From Flavobacterium beibuense F44-8 (GTDB taxonomy: Bacteria > Bacteroidota > Bacteroidia > Flavobacteriales > Flavobacteriaceae): DNA of 64,000 nucleotides. The position numbers and the translations under genes were made by a program. Positions within the stretch are counted from its first letter, which is position 1. Every line of letters begins with the position of its first letter. The stretch lies in NCBI RefSeq assembly GCF_000769915.1, contig NZ_JRLV01000001.1:62001-126000 (forward strand), given 5' to 3'. Below the pieces are notes generated by a model that was not told the origin of the DNA, did no database searches, and was given only the letters and a program-made list of their open reading frames with translations. Below are positions 9,733 to 18,856 of the stretch, one piece after another.

Positions 9733-11111
9733 TTACTAAAATTGCCTGGAAAAATATATGGTTCAAACCGCTTAATACTATACTAAGTATAATATTATTA
9801 ACGGCGAGTGTGGCTATAATTACCCTGCTTATATTACTGCAGGATCAGTTTGAAAAAAAATTCAACGATAATATAGACGGTATTGATATGGTACTTGGTG
9901 CTCAGGGTAGCCCGTTGCAGCTTATACTGTCATCGGTTTATCAGGTAGATGCACCTACCGGTAATATTGATTATGCCGAAGCTAAACAATGGATGAATCA
10001 CCGCTTTGTGGAAACAGCTATACCATTAGCCTTTGGTGATAATTACCATGGCTTCAGGATCGTGGGAACAACTCCCGAATATCTTACAAAGTATGGAGCA
10101 GAGTTAAGCGAAGGGAAAGTATTTGAGCATAACTTTGATGTGGTTGTAGGTAGTGCTGTGGCACAAAAAATGGATATTAAGGTTGGTGATAAGTTCTTTG
10201 GTTCTCACGGAGATTCAGAAGAGGGTGAAGTACATGATGATCACGCCTATGTAGTAACCGGTATTGCTTCACACACAGGTAAGGTAGTAGATAATTTAAT
10301 ACTATGTAATATACCTAGTGTTTGGGCTATGCACGATCATGAGCACGAACACAATCATGATGAAGAAGGAACTGCAGAGGCACATAATCATGACGACCAC
10401 GATCATGACCATCATGACCACGAAGCAACCGAAGAGATGCATGATCATGAGGAACATGCTGTGGCAGAAGAGGCCCATCACCACGACGATGACCATGATC
10501 ACGACCATCACGCTGAAGAAGCTCACGATCACGATCATGTAGATGTTCCGGTAAGCGAAGAAGGAAAAGAGATTACGGCTGTACTTCTTAAGTTTAAAAG
10601 TAAAATGGCTATTGTTACCTGGCCAAGGCTAATACCTCAAAATACAAAAATGCAGGGAGCACTTCCGGCTATAGAGATAAACAGGTTGTTTACACTATTT
10701 GGTATCGGGTTAGATGCTTTGCAGTATCTGGCTTACGGCATTATGCTTATATCGGGTATCAGTATCTTTATTGCTTTGTTCAATACGCTTAAAGAGAGAA
10801 AGTATGAGTTTGCTTTATTACGTGTTAACGGGGCAAGCAGGCTTCAGTTATTAATGCTGGTGCTTATAGAAAGTCTTTTACTTTGTGTTACCGGATATAT
10901 TTTTGGAACGATTGTTGGACGATTGGCATTAAGCCTTATTTCGGGTTCGTCTGAAAGCGAATTTAAAATTTCGTTTAATCCCTTAGAGTTTGTGTGGGAA
11001 AAAGAAGGATATTTATTCCTGCTCACTATCTTTGTAGGGGTTTTAGCAGCGGTTATACCTGCGGTTAAGGCTTATGGTTTAAATATTTCTAAAACACTGG
11101 CAAATGCGTAA
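9729..11111 (+). CDS. FtsX/MacB-fold ABC permease with histidine-rich periplasmic insert
   Basis: The 460-residue protein has one N-terminal transmembrane helix (about 15-38), a large periplasmic domain, and three C-terminal helices (about 335-360, 382-405, 430-450), the FtsX/MacB topology. Residues about 202-272 are an extreme His/Asp/Glu-rich insert (repeats such as HDHEHEHNHD and DDHDHDHHDHE), typical of zinc or other divalent metal binding. Earlier residues also include a HGDSEEGEVHDDHAY patch. It overlaps the ATPase by 4 nt and the next gene by 8 nt. A zinc-linked role is inferred from the insert and the DUF3299-like neighbour; the general FtsX-type permease call is firm. Confidence 0.88.
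   Translation: MITKIAWKNIWFKPLNTILSIILLTASVAIITLLILLQDQFEKKFNDNIDGIDMVLGAQGSPLQLILSSVYQVDAPTGNIDYAEAKQWMNHRFVETAIPLAFGDNYHGFRIVGTTPEYLTKYGAELSEGKVFEHNFDVVVGSAVAQKMDIKVGDKFFGSHGDSEEGEVHDDHAYVVTGIASHTGKVVDNLILCNIPSVWAMHDHEHEHNHDEEGTAEAHNHDDHDHDHHDHEATEEMHDHEEHAVAEEAHHHDDDHDHDHHAEEAHDHDHVDVPVSEEGKEITAVLLKFKSKMAIVTWPRLIPQNTKMQGALPAIEINRLFTLFGIGLDALQYLAYGIMLISGISIFIALFNTLKERKYEFALLRVNGASRLQLLMLVLIESLLLCVTGYIFGTIVGRLALSLISGSSESEFKISFNPLEFVWEKEGYLFLLTIFVGVLAAVIPAVKAYGLNISKTLANA
10329..10545 (+). repeat. Low-complexity His/Asp codon tract inside the permease gene
   Basis: Repeated cat/cac-gat/gac codons encode the histidine-rich loop. The tract also creates spurious open frames of 74-78 codons on both strands, which are not genes. 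Confidence 0.85.
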
Positions 11112-11610
11112 AAATTATTTAGTAGTAGCAGTTATTATGTTCTCGGGGTTAATGTTGATGTCTATGCGTACACCATCTGTAAACGCTTCGGGTTTTATAA
11201 AGCAATCAACGGTTAAAGACAATATAGAGGTTTTTGCAGATACACTATCGTGGAAACTTTTGGGTGAAATAAAATATGTAAAAAAGGCGAGTGATGATTA
11301 TCCTGAGGGGGTAATGTTTCCGGTAGTGAATTCAACACTAAAAGCAAAAAGCAAAAAGACTATAGTGATGAGTGGTTTTATTATACCTATAGACAACAAA
11401 ACGTATGCGCTTAGTAAAAACGTTTTTGCTTCTTGTTTCTTTTGTGGTCAGGCGGGACCTGAAACCATTATGGGGATCAAATTCAAGGATCCAAATATGA
11501 GACTGAAAACCGACCAGTATGTAACATTACAGGGAACTTTCAGGTACAATGACAGTGATGTGGACGACTGGATTTATCATATTGAAAATGCCGTTATAGT
11601 AAAACAATAA
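11104..11610 (+). CDS. Exported DUF3299-like protein of the ABC operon
   Basis: The 168-residue product has an N-terminal signal or anchor helix (residues 5-22). A small beta-rich domain follows, with the pattern MSGFIIPID, then FASCFFCGQAGPETIMGI, then VTLQGTFRYND. This resembles DUF3299-type periplasmic proteins; I judge this from pattern, not from a search. The CFFC cysteine pair could bind metal or be redox active. It overlaps the permease gene by 8 nt, so it is very probably the periplasmic partner of the ABC complex. Confidence 0.65.
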   Translation: MRKNYLVVAVIMFSGLMLMSMRTPSVNASGFIKQSTVKDNIEVFADTLSWKLLGEIKYVKKASDDYPEGVMFPVVNSTLKAKSKKTIVMSGFIIPIDNKTYALSKNVFASCFFCGQAGPETIMGIKFKDPNMRLKTDQYVTLQGTFRYNDSDVDDWIYHIENAVIVKQ

Positions 11611-11617
11611 TCAGTTT

Positions 11618-12301
11618 ATGAAACTTCCTGAAAAGAAAGCTGTTTTTTTTGATCTTGACCATACCTTGTGGGATTTCGAGAAAAACTCAGCCCTTACTTT
11701 TGAAGCCATATTGCAAAAGCATGAGGTAGGAGTAAATATTCCTGAGTTTATAAAATTATATATTCCCATTAATCTTAAATACTGGAAAATGTTTCGTGAT
11801 GGTCATATCGGTCAGCAGGAACTAAGGTATAAAAGACTAAAGGAAACTTTTGATGCTGTGGAGTACAGTATTGATGATGAACTTATCAATACACTGTGGG
11901 AAGATTATATAGAACTGCTGCCTACCTTTAATCATTTACACGATGGTGCGGTAGAAATACTGGAGTATTTAAGTCCTAAATATAGCCTTCATATAATAAC
12001 CAATGGGGTACAGGAGGTAGGTAAACTTAAAAATTCTGAAATTCATCATTATTTTGAAACAGTAACAAATTCTGAACATGCAGGGTATAAAAAACCCGAT
12101 GCCAGGATTTTTGAATATGCTTTAAAAGCAGCTAATATAGAAAAGCCTCACGGTGTTATGGTAGGTGATTGTATTGAGGCCGATGTACAGGGCGCTTTAA
12201 ATTGCGGACTGGACGCTATTTATTTTAATGAAAACAAACTGGCGGTAAAAGAAGGGATATCCCAAATCAATCACCTGCTGGAGTTAAAAAACTTTCTCTA
12301 A
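11618..12301 (+). CDS. YjjG-family noncanonical pyrimidine nucleotidase (HAD superfamily)
   Basis: This 227-residue HAD hydrolase has motif I FFDLDHTLWDF with both catalytic Asp residues, motif II IITNG, the motif III Lys in GYKKPDARIF, and motif IV VMVGDCIEADVQGA. The DLDHTLWDFE start is typical of the YjjG group, which dephosphorylates (noncanonical) pyrimidine nucleoside monophosphates in the cytoplasm. It follows the DUF3299-like gene by 7 nt and precedes the next gene by 2 nt, so it is co-transcribed. Its link to the ABC system is probably only positional. Confidence 0.85.
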   Translation: MKLPEKKAVFFDLDHTLWDFEKNSALTFEAILQKHEVGVNIPEFIKLYIPINLKYWKMFRDGHIGQQELRYKRLKETFDAVEYSIDDELINTLWEDYIELLPTFNHLHDGAVEILEYLSPKYSLHIITNGVQEVGKLKNSEIHHYFETVTNSEHAGYKKPDARIFEYALKAANIEKPHGVMVGDCIEADVQGALNCGLDAIYFNENKLAVKEGISQINHLLELKNFL

Positions 12302-12303
12302 TT

Positions 12304-13014
12304 ATGAAAAAACTTATCCTTCTTGCTTTATTAATTTTTGCTTCATCGATTAAAGCACAAAGCACAGATGTTAGTGATTATAAATATGTTGTTATTCCTC
12401 AAATCTTTGACTTCCTTACAAAGAAAGATGAGTACAACCTTAATACTATCACTAAAATGATGTTTGAGAAAAAAGGGTTTGAAGTTTATTTTGCCGGTGA
12501 GGAACTTCCTTTTGAAGCGAAAATGGACCGTTGTAAGGTATTGTATGCAGATTTGATTGCAAATTCTAAGTTTCTATCTACAGGTATTACCATTGTAATA
12601 AAAAACTGTGTGGATCAGGAAGTATTCAAATCAGACGAAGGTATAAGTAAAGAAAAAGAATTAAGAAAAGCATATTATGCCGCTTTAAGAGAAGCTTCTC
12701 AGTCATTTAATGCTTTGTATTATCAATATAAAGGAGAAAATGCAACACCTCTTGTTGCCAGTTCTAAAGAAGACGGTACTTCGGTTAAAAAAAGAGATAA
12801 TCAATTGTACGCTAAACCTACTTCATACGGTTATGAGCTGCTTGATAAGACCGAAAAAACCGTGCTGAAAATGTATAAAACTTCTCAGCCCGATTCTTAT
12901 AGTGCTAAGATGGAGGATGTAACAGGAGTTGTATTCAAAAAAGATGAAAAATGGATTTTTGAATATTACTTAAATGATGAGCCTGTAACCCAAGAGCTTA
13001 ATATTAAGTTTTAA
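12304..13014 (+). CDS. Exported protein of unknown function
   Basis: I do not recognise a named family. The 236-residue product has a clear Sec signal peptide ending near IKAQ. The mature part begins with SDYKYVVIPQIFDFL and FGEELPFEAK-like alpha/beta segments, and it has no lipobox. It reads like a flavobacterial periplasmic or outer-membrane-associated protein. It is the last gene of the operon, 2 nt after the HAD gene, and its stop lies 2 nt from the stop of the convergent rarA gene. Confidence 0.75.
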   Translation: MKKLILLALLIFASSIKAQSTDVSDYKYVVIPQIFDFLTKKDEYNLNTITKMMFEKKGFEVYFAGEELPFEAKMDRCKVLYADLIANSKFLSTGITIVIKNCVDQEVFKSDEGISKEKELRKAYYAALREASQSFNALYYQYKGENATPLVASSKEDGTSVKKRDNQLYAKPTSYGYELLDKTEKTVLKMYKTSQPDSYSAKMEDVTGVVFKKDEKWIFEYYLNDEPVTQELNIKF

Positions 13015-13016
13015 TA

Positions 13017-14294
13017 TTAATAATTATACTTGTCTCTCCACCTGTTTTTAAGAAAATCACGGGTGGCATTTTCACGACTGTTATTTCCGGGTTCATAAAA
13101 GGCAGTGCCTTTTATATCATCGGGTAAAAACTCCTGATCAACAAAGTTGTTGTTGTAATCGTGTGCGTACTTATACTCTTCACCATAGCCCAGTTCCTTC
13201 ATTAATTTGGTAGGAGCATTGCGCAAGTGGAACGGTACAGGTAAATCACCTGTTTGTTTTACTACCTGCTGTGCTTTGCCAATAGCCATATATGAGGCAT
13301 TACTTTTTGGCGAAGTAGCAAGGTAAACAGCACACTGGCTTAATATAATTCTTGATTCCGGATATCCAATAGTCGAAACGGCCTGAAAAGTGTTATTAGC
13401 CATAATAAGGGCAGTAGGGTTGGCATTGCCAATATCTTCAGATGCCGAGATAAGCATTCGTCGGGCAATAAATTTTAAATCCTCTCCGCCTTCAATCATT
13501 CTGGCTAACCAGTAAACAGCACCATTAGGATCACTCCCTCTAATCGACTTAATGAAAGCCGAGACAATATCATAATGCTGTTCTCCGGTTTTGTCATACA
13601 TCACTGTGTTTTTTTGAGCAAGATGCATAACCCTATCATTGGTTATTATAATGTCATCTCCTTCAGATGCATTAATAACTAACTCAAATGTGTTTAGGAG
13701 TTTTCTTCCGTCACCGCCCGAAAGGCGTAGTAAAGCTTCGGTTTCCCTAAGGTCTATTTTTTTCTGTTTCAGTATTTCGTCGGCTTCCATAGCTCGGTGC
13801 AATAAAGCCTCTAAATCTTCTTTAGAAAAAGCATTAAGTACATATACCTGACATCTTGACAATAATGCGGGTATAACCTCAAAACTCGGGTTTTCGGTAG
13901 TTGCACCTATCAATGTTACCCATCCTTTTTCTACAGCAGCTAACAGTGAATCCTGCTGCGATTTACTAAAACGATGAATCTCATCAATAAAAAGGATAGG
14001 GTTTTTAGAAGTGAAAAGTCCGCCGCTTTGTTTGGCTTTTTCAATAACATCACGCACTTCCTTGACGCCCGAATTAATAGCACTCAGTACATAAAACGGT
14101 CTTTTAGACTCTTCGGCCATAATTTGTGCCAGCGTAGTTTTACCCGTTCCCGGAGGACCCCATAATATTAATGATGGGATTACTCCGCGTGCAATTTGAT
14201 GGGTTAACGATCCGTTTGGACCAACTAAATGCTGCTGACTTATATACTCAGATAATTGTGTAGGGCGTATGCGTTCTGCTAAAGGTGCTTCCAT
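13017..14294 (-). CDS. rarA: Replication-associated recombination protein A (RarA/MgsA AAA+ ATPase)
   Basis: The 425-residue protein begins with [22 protein letters not shown]. It has Walker [10 protein letters not shown] near residue 45, Walker [11 protein letters not shown], sensor-1 [11 protein letters not shown], and the C-terminal tetramerisation block with [15 protein letters not shown] and [16 protein letters not shown]. RarA acts at stalled replication forks and is related to clamp-loader subunits. The length is normal for the family. It converges on the preceding operon and is divergent from the rhomboid gene. Confidence 0.95.
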   Translation of the reverse strand: MEAPLAERIRPTQLSEYISQQHLVGPNGSLTHQIARGVIPSLILWGPPGTGKTTLAQIMAEESKRPFYVLSAINSGVKEVRDVIEKAKQSGGLFTSKNPILFIDEIHRFSKSQQDSLLAAVEKGWVTLIGATTENPSFEVIPALLSRCQVYVLNAFSKEDLEALLHRAMEADEILKQKKIDLRETEALLRLSGGDGRKLLNTFELVINASEGDDIIITNDRVMHLAQKNTVMYDKTGEQHYDIVSAFIKSIRGSDPNGAVYWLARMIEGGEDLKFIARRMLISASEDIGNANPTALIMANNTFQAVSTIGYPESRIILSQCAVYLATSPKSNASYMAIGKAQQVVKQTGDLPVPFHLRNAPTKLMKELGYGEEYKYAHDYNNNFVDQEFLPDDIKGTAFYEPGNNSRENATRDFLKNRWRDKYNY

Positions 14295-14383
14295 GGTGTA
14301 AAATTACTGATTTATGACAAAATTGCACTAAGACAAAATTGGTTAAATTATTGTGTGTTTACAAAAAGCTTAACACACTATTT

Positions 14384-15226
14384 ATGACCGATAACCAATT
14401 TAAATTTTCACCTTCTGTACTGGCATGGCCGCTTTACTTTGTATTACTGCTATGGATAGTGTTTTGGGCTGACGGAAAGTTTCACCTTCATTTAACCGAA
14501 TTTGGTATTTATCCACGTACACTAAAGGGCTTGAGAGGGATAGTGTTTAGTCCGTTTCTGCACGGTAGTCTTGAACACTTATATAATAACTCTATTCCGT
14601 TACTGGTGCTTATTGCCGGGTTAAGGTATTTTTACCGTAAGCAGGCACTGCAGGTTCTTGTATATGGAGTGTTGCTGTCTGGCTTTATTACTTGGTTAAT
14701 AGGGAGGGAGTCCTATCATATTGGTGCAAGCGGACTTATATATGTACTGGTAAGCTTTATGTTTTTTAAAGGAATGCAAAGTGGCTATTACAGGCTGGTA
14801 GCTCTTTCACTTTTAATTGTGATGTTTTACGGAGGTATGATTTGGTATGTGTTTCCTGATATTGAAGAAGGGATATCATGGGAAGGGCATTTAGGCGGAC
14901 TTATTACCGGTATACTTTTCTCAAGAATTTATTCTACGCCACAATATAAAAAACAAATTACTTACGATTGGCAAAGGCCTGATTTTGATCCAAGCCAAGA
15001 TCCCTTCATGAAACGCTTTGATGAGAATGGTAATTTTGTAAATCCTCCTAAACCTGAACCGGAAGAAGAATTTACTGATGCACATGGCGAGCCCGTTACA
15101 CAAAGTAATCTTACTACGGCATCACATACACACAATGTGCCGGTGTTTCGTATAGTTTATAATTATATCCCTAAACCAGCTGAAGAGAAGGGGGAAGGAG
15201 ATATAGAAGAAGAAAAGGCAGACTAA
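14384..15226 (+). CDS. Rhomboid family intramembrane serine protease
   Basis: I place the start at the ATG at 14384, giving 280 residues; the in-frame upstream codons from 14339 look non-coding. Several hydrophobic helices carry the rhomboid active site: GASG with nucleophile Ser116, and the catalytic His in GHLGG (His169). The HGSLEHLYNNS loop supplies the usual oxyanion-side residues. A hydrophilic tail of about 90 residues rich in Pro and Glu follows the last helix and is probably cytoplasmic. Its stop overlaps that of the convergent rlmB gene by 4 nt. Substrates cannot be told from the sequence. Confidence 0.9.
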   Translation: MTDNQFKFSPSVLAWPLYFVLLLWIVFWADGKFHLHLTEFGIYPRTLKGLRGIVFSPFLHGSLEHLYNNSIPLLVLIAGLRYFYRKQALQVLVYGVLLSGFITWLIGRESYHIGASGLIYVLVSFMFFKGMQSGYYRLVALSLLIVMFYGGMIWYVFPDIEEGISWEGHLGGLITGILFSRIYSTPQYKKQITYDWQRPDFDPSQDPFMKRFDENGNFVNPPKPEPEEEFTDAHGEPVTQSNLTTASHTHNVPVFRIVYNYIPKPAEEKGEGDIEEEKAD

Positions 15227-15957
15227 AGTCGCTGCCTTACTGCTTCATATAAAAAGGCGCCACAGGCAACCGATACATTTAACGATGAAATAGTTCCAAA
15301 CATAGGTAGTTTGGCTTTTTCGTCTACTATTTTTAAAACAGAAGGGTTAATTCCTCTGTCTTCAGATCCCATTATAATTGCAACAGGTTCGTTAAAAGCT
15401 ACATCATAAATTGTGCTTTCGGTTTTCTCGGTAGCAGCTATAGTTTTAATGCCCGAGCCCTGTAAGTGAAAAATAGCATCCTTAATATGCTCAACCTTAC
15501 ATATAGGTACATTAAAAACAGCTCCCGCTGATGTTTTAACCGTATCACCATTCACTGGTGCCGATCCCTGTTTCTGGATAATAATGCCGTCAACTCCGGT
15601 ACATTCGGCAGTTCGGATAATGGCTCCAAAGTTACGGGCATCAGATAATTGATCCAGTATAAGGAAAAGAGGAGTTTTACCACTTTCTAAAACAATTTCA
15701 ACAAGCGTTTCTAAATTATGGAAGCTTACAGGTGCAATAGTAGCCACAGCTCCCTGATGATTGTTGTGTGTAAGCCTGTTTAGTTTTTCTACCGGAACAT
15801 AGCTAAAATTAACGCTGTTTTTCTTGATGGTTTTCATCAGTTCACGCATCAGGTCTCCCTGAGCGTCTTTTTGAATAAAAACCTTATCAACTTCCTTACC
15901 GGCATTTATGGCTTCCATAATGGCCCTTATCCCAAAAATCTGATGTTCTTTTTCCAT
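15223..15957 (-). CDS. rlmB: TrmH/SpoU-family 23S rRNA 2'-O-methyltransferase (RlmB-like)
   Basis: The start is taken at 15957 (MEKEHQIFGIRAIMEAI). An upstream in-frame Met at 16029 would run through the terminator hairpin of the neighbouring operon, so it is unlikely. The protein has an N-terminal RNA-binding substrate domain and a SPOUT knot with LILDQLSDARNFGAIIRTAE, IIMGSEDRGINPSVL and PMFGTISSLNVSVACGAFLYE, the three TrmH motifs. RlmB methylates G2251 of 23S rRNA; the exact target here is inferred. Confidence 0.88.
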   Translation of the reverse strand: MEKEHQIFGIRAIMEAINAGKEVDKVFIQKDAQGDLMRELMKTIKKNSVNFSYVPVEKLNRLTHNNHQGAVATIAPVSFHNLETLVEIVLESGKTPLFLILDQLSDARNFGAIIRTAECTGVDGIIIQKQGSAPVNGDTVKTSAGAVFNVPICKVEHIKDAIFHLQGSGIKTIAATEKTESTIYDVAFNEPVAIIMGSEDRGINPSVLKIVDEKAKLPMFGTISSLNVSVACGAFLYEAVRQRL

Positions 15958-15970
15958 GCTGCAAAGGTAT

Positions 15971-15999
15971 AAAAAAACCACCCTTAACAGGGTGGTTTT
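15971..15999 (-). terminator. Intrinsic terminator of the SusCD operon
   Basis: The stem AAACCACCC (15975-15983) pairs with GGGTGGTTT (15990-15998) across a 6-nt loop. On the minus strand it is followed by a run of seven T. It lies just downstream of the last lipoprotein gene and just upstream of the rlmB start. Confidence 0.9.
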
Positions 16000-16018
16000 A
16001 AGAGACGAAGTTTCTCTT

Positions 16019-16516
16019 TTAATACTCATCTTCCAAAAAGCCGGTTCTTTTGTGTCCTGCGAAGATGATTATTGTACCCGGATCATAACTAAACTCCCCT
16101 TTAAAGTAAATACTGTCTGTTACCACTCCAGATTCTGAGTGTGCAGCATTTTTAAGTACTTTACCATCGGTTACATTAAAAGTACTTCCTGGGTCCACTA
16201 AATTTTCTTCATCAGTGGTGGTAAAAGTAAGGTTGCTTAAATTTACAGCTACAGTACCTTTTATATAGTAACCATTTTGGTTATCATCTATGTACATTCT
16301 ACCGTCTCCGGCATTAGTGTCATATGTTTTATGAAGTATGTGTTGAGCCAATACTGAGCCCGATGCTTCATCTATAATGTCTATCCACCACTCGCCGTTC
16401 ATGGCTACAGATGGTGTGGTTTCCATGCCATAGTCATCATACCCGTCTACATCACATGAAGTGATAGAGAAGGCAAAAATCCCTACAAGCAATAATAATC
16501 TTTTAATATTTTTCAT
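16019..16516 (-). CDS. Lipoprotein of the SusCD operon (lipid-binding hydrolase-like)
   Basis: The 165-residue product is a lipoprotein with a lipobox at SITSC (Cys21) followed by acidic residues, compatible with surface export in Flavobacteria. The mature part (NGEWWIDIIDEASGSVL, GRMYIDDNQNGYYIKG, STFNVTDGKVLKNAA) resembles the small beta-barrel 'putative lipid-binding hydrolase' family found beside SusCD pairs. This is pattern recognition only. It is the last of four genes, 12 nt after the DUF5012-like gene, and a terminator follows. Probably an accessory surface subunit of the SusCD complex. Confidence 0.7.
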   Translation of the reverse strand: MKNIKRLLLLVGIFAFSITSCDVDGYDDYGMETTPSVAMNGEWWIDIIDEASGSVLAQHILHKTYDTNAGDGRMYIDDNQNGYYIKGTVAVNLSNLTFTTTDEENLVDPGSTFNVTDGKVLKNAAHSESGVVTDSIYFKGEFSYDPGTIIIFAGHKRTGFLEDEY

Positions 16517-16528
16517 GGATTACCTTTT

Positions 16529-17287
16529 TTAAAATTGAACTTGTGTAAGTGTACTTTCAAACGTATATGTTGTGCCCGAAACGTTCCAAACAGTTGTTAG
16601 TACAAGTGTTTTTGTATCTGGATCAACAGTTAGAGCAGTTATTTCAGAACTACCTCCAAAATATCTGTTTGTTTGTGTACCTGGGAAACTAAAGTCGTTA
16701 GACGGGATATCGTTTGCAACAATAACTCCTCCCGGTGTTTCTGAAAAATCAATAGCTCTACCAAATAAATACCAACCTCCAAAAGAATCTGATATTTGGT
16801 AACTACCATCAGCATTTTTCCATATTAACATGTACTCAATGTCAGTATAGTCTTCAGGATTAGTAGATGGCTGAGATCCGTTTCTGAAAACCGTACAGGT
16901 GTAAAGTCCTTCAATGCTTGTTACAAGGTCTCCCGTATTAGCTACAATAACCTGTCTTGTTGCAGAGTCGCTAAAACCATCTACGTTTGTTGCAGAGTAT
17001 TCCTGAGTGTATATGTCAGAAATACTGGTGTCAAGCGTTGTAGATGTATTGTTTCTGTACCGGCCTACAAATCGGATATCTACAGGTACTTCTACTCCGT
17101 CAATTGTTGCAACAGCACCCGGATCAGTATATGATTCGTCAACGTTTAAAAGAACTTCACCTCCATTAACCTCAATTATAGGGTAAAAGGTTGTTTTAGA
17201 TTCGACTGGGTCTTCATATCCGCACGATGCTAACATAGCAAGGGATAAAAGTAAACCGGTCTTTAATGTTTTATATATAATTTTCAT
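16529..17287 (-). CDS. DUF5012-like Ig-fold lipoprotein of the SusCD operon
   Basis: The lipobox LASC gives Cys22 as the first mature residue, followed by an acidic patch. An Ig-like segment follows (YPIIEVNGGEVLLNVDESYTDPGA, EYSATNVDGFSDSATR), matching the immunoglobulin-like domain common in Bacteroidota DUF5012 proteins. A C-terminal beta-rich region with several Trp/Tyr-Gly pairs comes next. It sits between the SusD-like gene and the last lipoprotein gene with short gaps of 16 and 12 nt. A surface-exposed ligand-binding accessory role is inferred from position. Confidence 0.75.
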   Translation of the reverse strand: MKIIYKTLKTGLLLSLAMLASCGYEDPVESKTTFYPIIEVNGGEVLLNVDESYTDPGAVATIDGVEVPVDIRFVGRYRNNTSTTLDTSISDIYTQEYSATNVDGFSDSATRQVIVANTGDLVTSIEGLYTCTVFRNGSQPSTNPEDYTDIEYMLIWKNADGSYQISDSFGGWYLFGRAIDFSETPGGVIVANDIPSNDFSFPGTQTNRYFGGSSEITALTVDPDTKTLVLTTVWNVSGTTYTFESTLTQVQF

Positions 17288-17303
17288 GACTTCAGTTTTT
17301 TAA

Positions 17304-18845
17304 TTATTCAGTTTTCTGATCCCACCAAACATTATCTGTTAAGCTGTTATGCTGAGTTATGTTCGGGTTTCTGTTTACTTCATCGTCCGGATAGAATAAT
17401 ATACTTGGTATTTGTACATTAGGTAAAGTTGATATAGCCGACGGTATTCTGTTACCCATGCTATAATCTTGTGTTCCCTCAGGTACTACTTCAGGGAATT
17501 TAGTTCTTGTAGCTTCAATATAAGCTTCTATGTTGTTTACATAAGGAAGTGAAGCCCATTTTTGAATCATTACTTGTCTTAATAGTGTTTCTGTGTCACC
17601 GGTTGCGTTATACTCATAAGCACCTCCTGCTCCTGTAAGAGCTGTAGCTGCAGCTGTAGCATCAGCAACAGAGAATACTGGCTCAAGGTTTTCATCAGCA
17701 TCTGTTAAATCATTATCCTTTTCAAAGTAGTTTGCATAAGTAAGGAATGATTGTAGTACACCATTGTCATATTTTGCCTGAGCTCCGGCTCCTGCAGCAT
17801 AGCGTATTAAAGCTTCTGCCTGAAGGAAGTTGCTTTCTGCCATAGACATTAGGAAGACAGGAGTTTTAGGCCAAATATTTGGTCTTCCGTAAGAAGCTGC
17901 TGTGTTGTTAAAATCGTTACCGGTTCCCTGAGAGATAGAGGGGAAGTTTAATGGATTAGTTCCCGACGGTCTGTAAACAGCCTGAATTCTTATGTCACCA
18001 TTTGCTTCATAAAAATCACGTAGTGTATTACTTGCCACATTGTTTACATCACCAAGTCTGTCAATCTGAACTTCGTAGAAAGGATTTCTCTGGTTTTGAG
18101 AATCTCCGAAGTTTGTAAAGGCAGCATCAGCCGTGATGAAGTTATCTTCAGCGATTAACGCATTAACGGCAGTTGCATTAGCCATTGATGTGTAAGCCAT
18201 TCTAATATACATTTTTAGTTTTAATGTATTTGCAAACTGTACCCATCTTGCTACATTACCTCCGTATATCTGATCCTGAGATCCAACACCTCCGTTAACT
18301 GGATTTGCCTCATATGCAGCTACTGCAGCATCTATTTCGGCCATTAAACCAGTATAAACATCTTCACCCGAAGTTACAGCAGGTGTAATGTTGTTAATAC
18401 CCTGTAGAGCTTCTGTATAAGGAACTCCGTCAAATAAGTCTACAAGTAGCTGAAATGTATATGCTTTTAAACAGGTAGCGATAACTACAGTTCCTGTATC
18501 ACCATCCTGCTCAGCTTCGTTAATAACGAATTCAAGATCGTTAAGGCATCCTGCATACAATTCAGTCCAAAGCCTGTCGGCATATGATGTTGTTAAGTTG
18601 TATTGATCAAAAACTTCATATTGGCTGGCACTAGGGGATTGTGTGTGGTACTGAGCCCAAAAACCTCCTAAGTTTGTTAATTCACCACCCAGAACAGTTA
18701 CAAGGGAAGCCTCGGCAGAAGCAAGGGCCAGCCCTTTTGTTATTTGCGTAGGTGAGTTTGGATCAGTATTTATATCCAAATCATCTTCACAGGATGTAAA
18801 GACTATCGCAAATGATAGTAAGAATATTTTAAATATATTTTTCAT
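17304..18845 (-). CDS. SusD/RagB-family nutrient-binding outer-membrane lipoprotein (SusD-like_2 type)
   Basis: The 513-residue protein has a lipobox (VFTSC, Cys19) followed by EDDLD, like the acidic lipoprotein export signal of Flavobacteriaceae. It starts NTDPNSPTQI and includes YTFQLLVDLFDGVPYTEAL and SMAESNFLQAEALIRYAAG, typical of the SusD_like-2 group and its TPR-like helices. It forms the lid over the SusC channel. It follows susC by 11 nt. Relatives in this subgroup often serve peptide or unknown oligomer uptake rather than starch; no glycosidase or polysaccharide lyase gene is nearby here. Confidence 0.92.
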   Translation of the reverse strand: MKNIFKIFLLSFAIVFTSCEDDLDINTDPNSPTQITKGLALASAEASLVTVLGGELTNLGGFWAQYHTQSPSASQYEVFDQYNLTTSYADRLWTELYAGCLNDLEFVINEAEQDGDTGTVVIATCLKAYTFQLLVDLFDGVPYTEALQGINNITPAVTSGEDVYTGLMAEIDAAVAAYEANPVNGGVGSQDQIYGGNVARWVQFANTLKLKMYIRMAYTSMANATAVNALIAEDNFITADAAFTNFGDSQNQRNPFYEVQIDRLGDVNNVASNTLRDFYEANGDIRIQAVYRPSGTNPLNFPSISQGTGNDFNNTAASYGRPNIWPKTPVFLMSMAESNFLQAEALIRYAAGAGAQAKYDNGVLQSFLTYANYFEKDNDLTDADENLEPVFSVADATAAATALTGAGGAYEYNATGDTETLLRQVMIQKWASLPYVNNIEAYIEATRTKFPEVVPEGTQDYSMGNRIPSAISTLPNVQIPSILFYPDDEVNRNPNITQHNSLTDNVWWDQKTE

Positions 18846-18856
18846 GATAATTTTTT

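Noticed and set aside
10302..10542. Two low-complexity ORFs on both strands
   Set aside because: They arise from the repetitive His/Asp codons of the permease insert read in other frames.
14339..14383. Extension of the rhomboid protein by 15 codons
   Set aside because: The added residues do not look like a rhomboid start, and the ATG at 14384 is followed by a natural N terminus.
15958..16029. N-terminal extension of RlmB to the Met at 16029
   Set aside because: It would translate through a terminator hairpin and add a non-homologous leader; the Met at 15957 gives a normal start.
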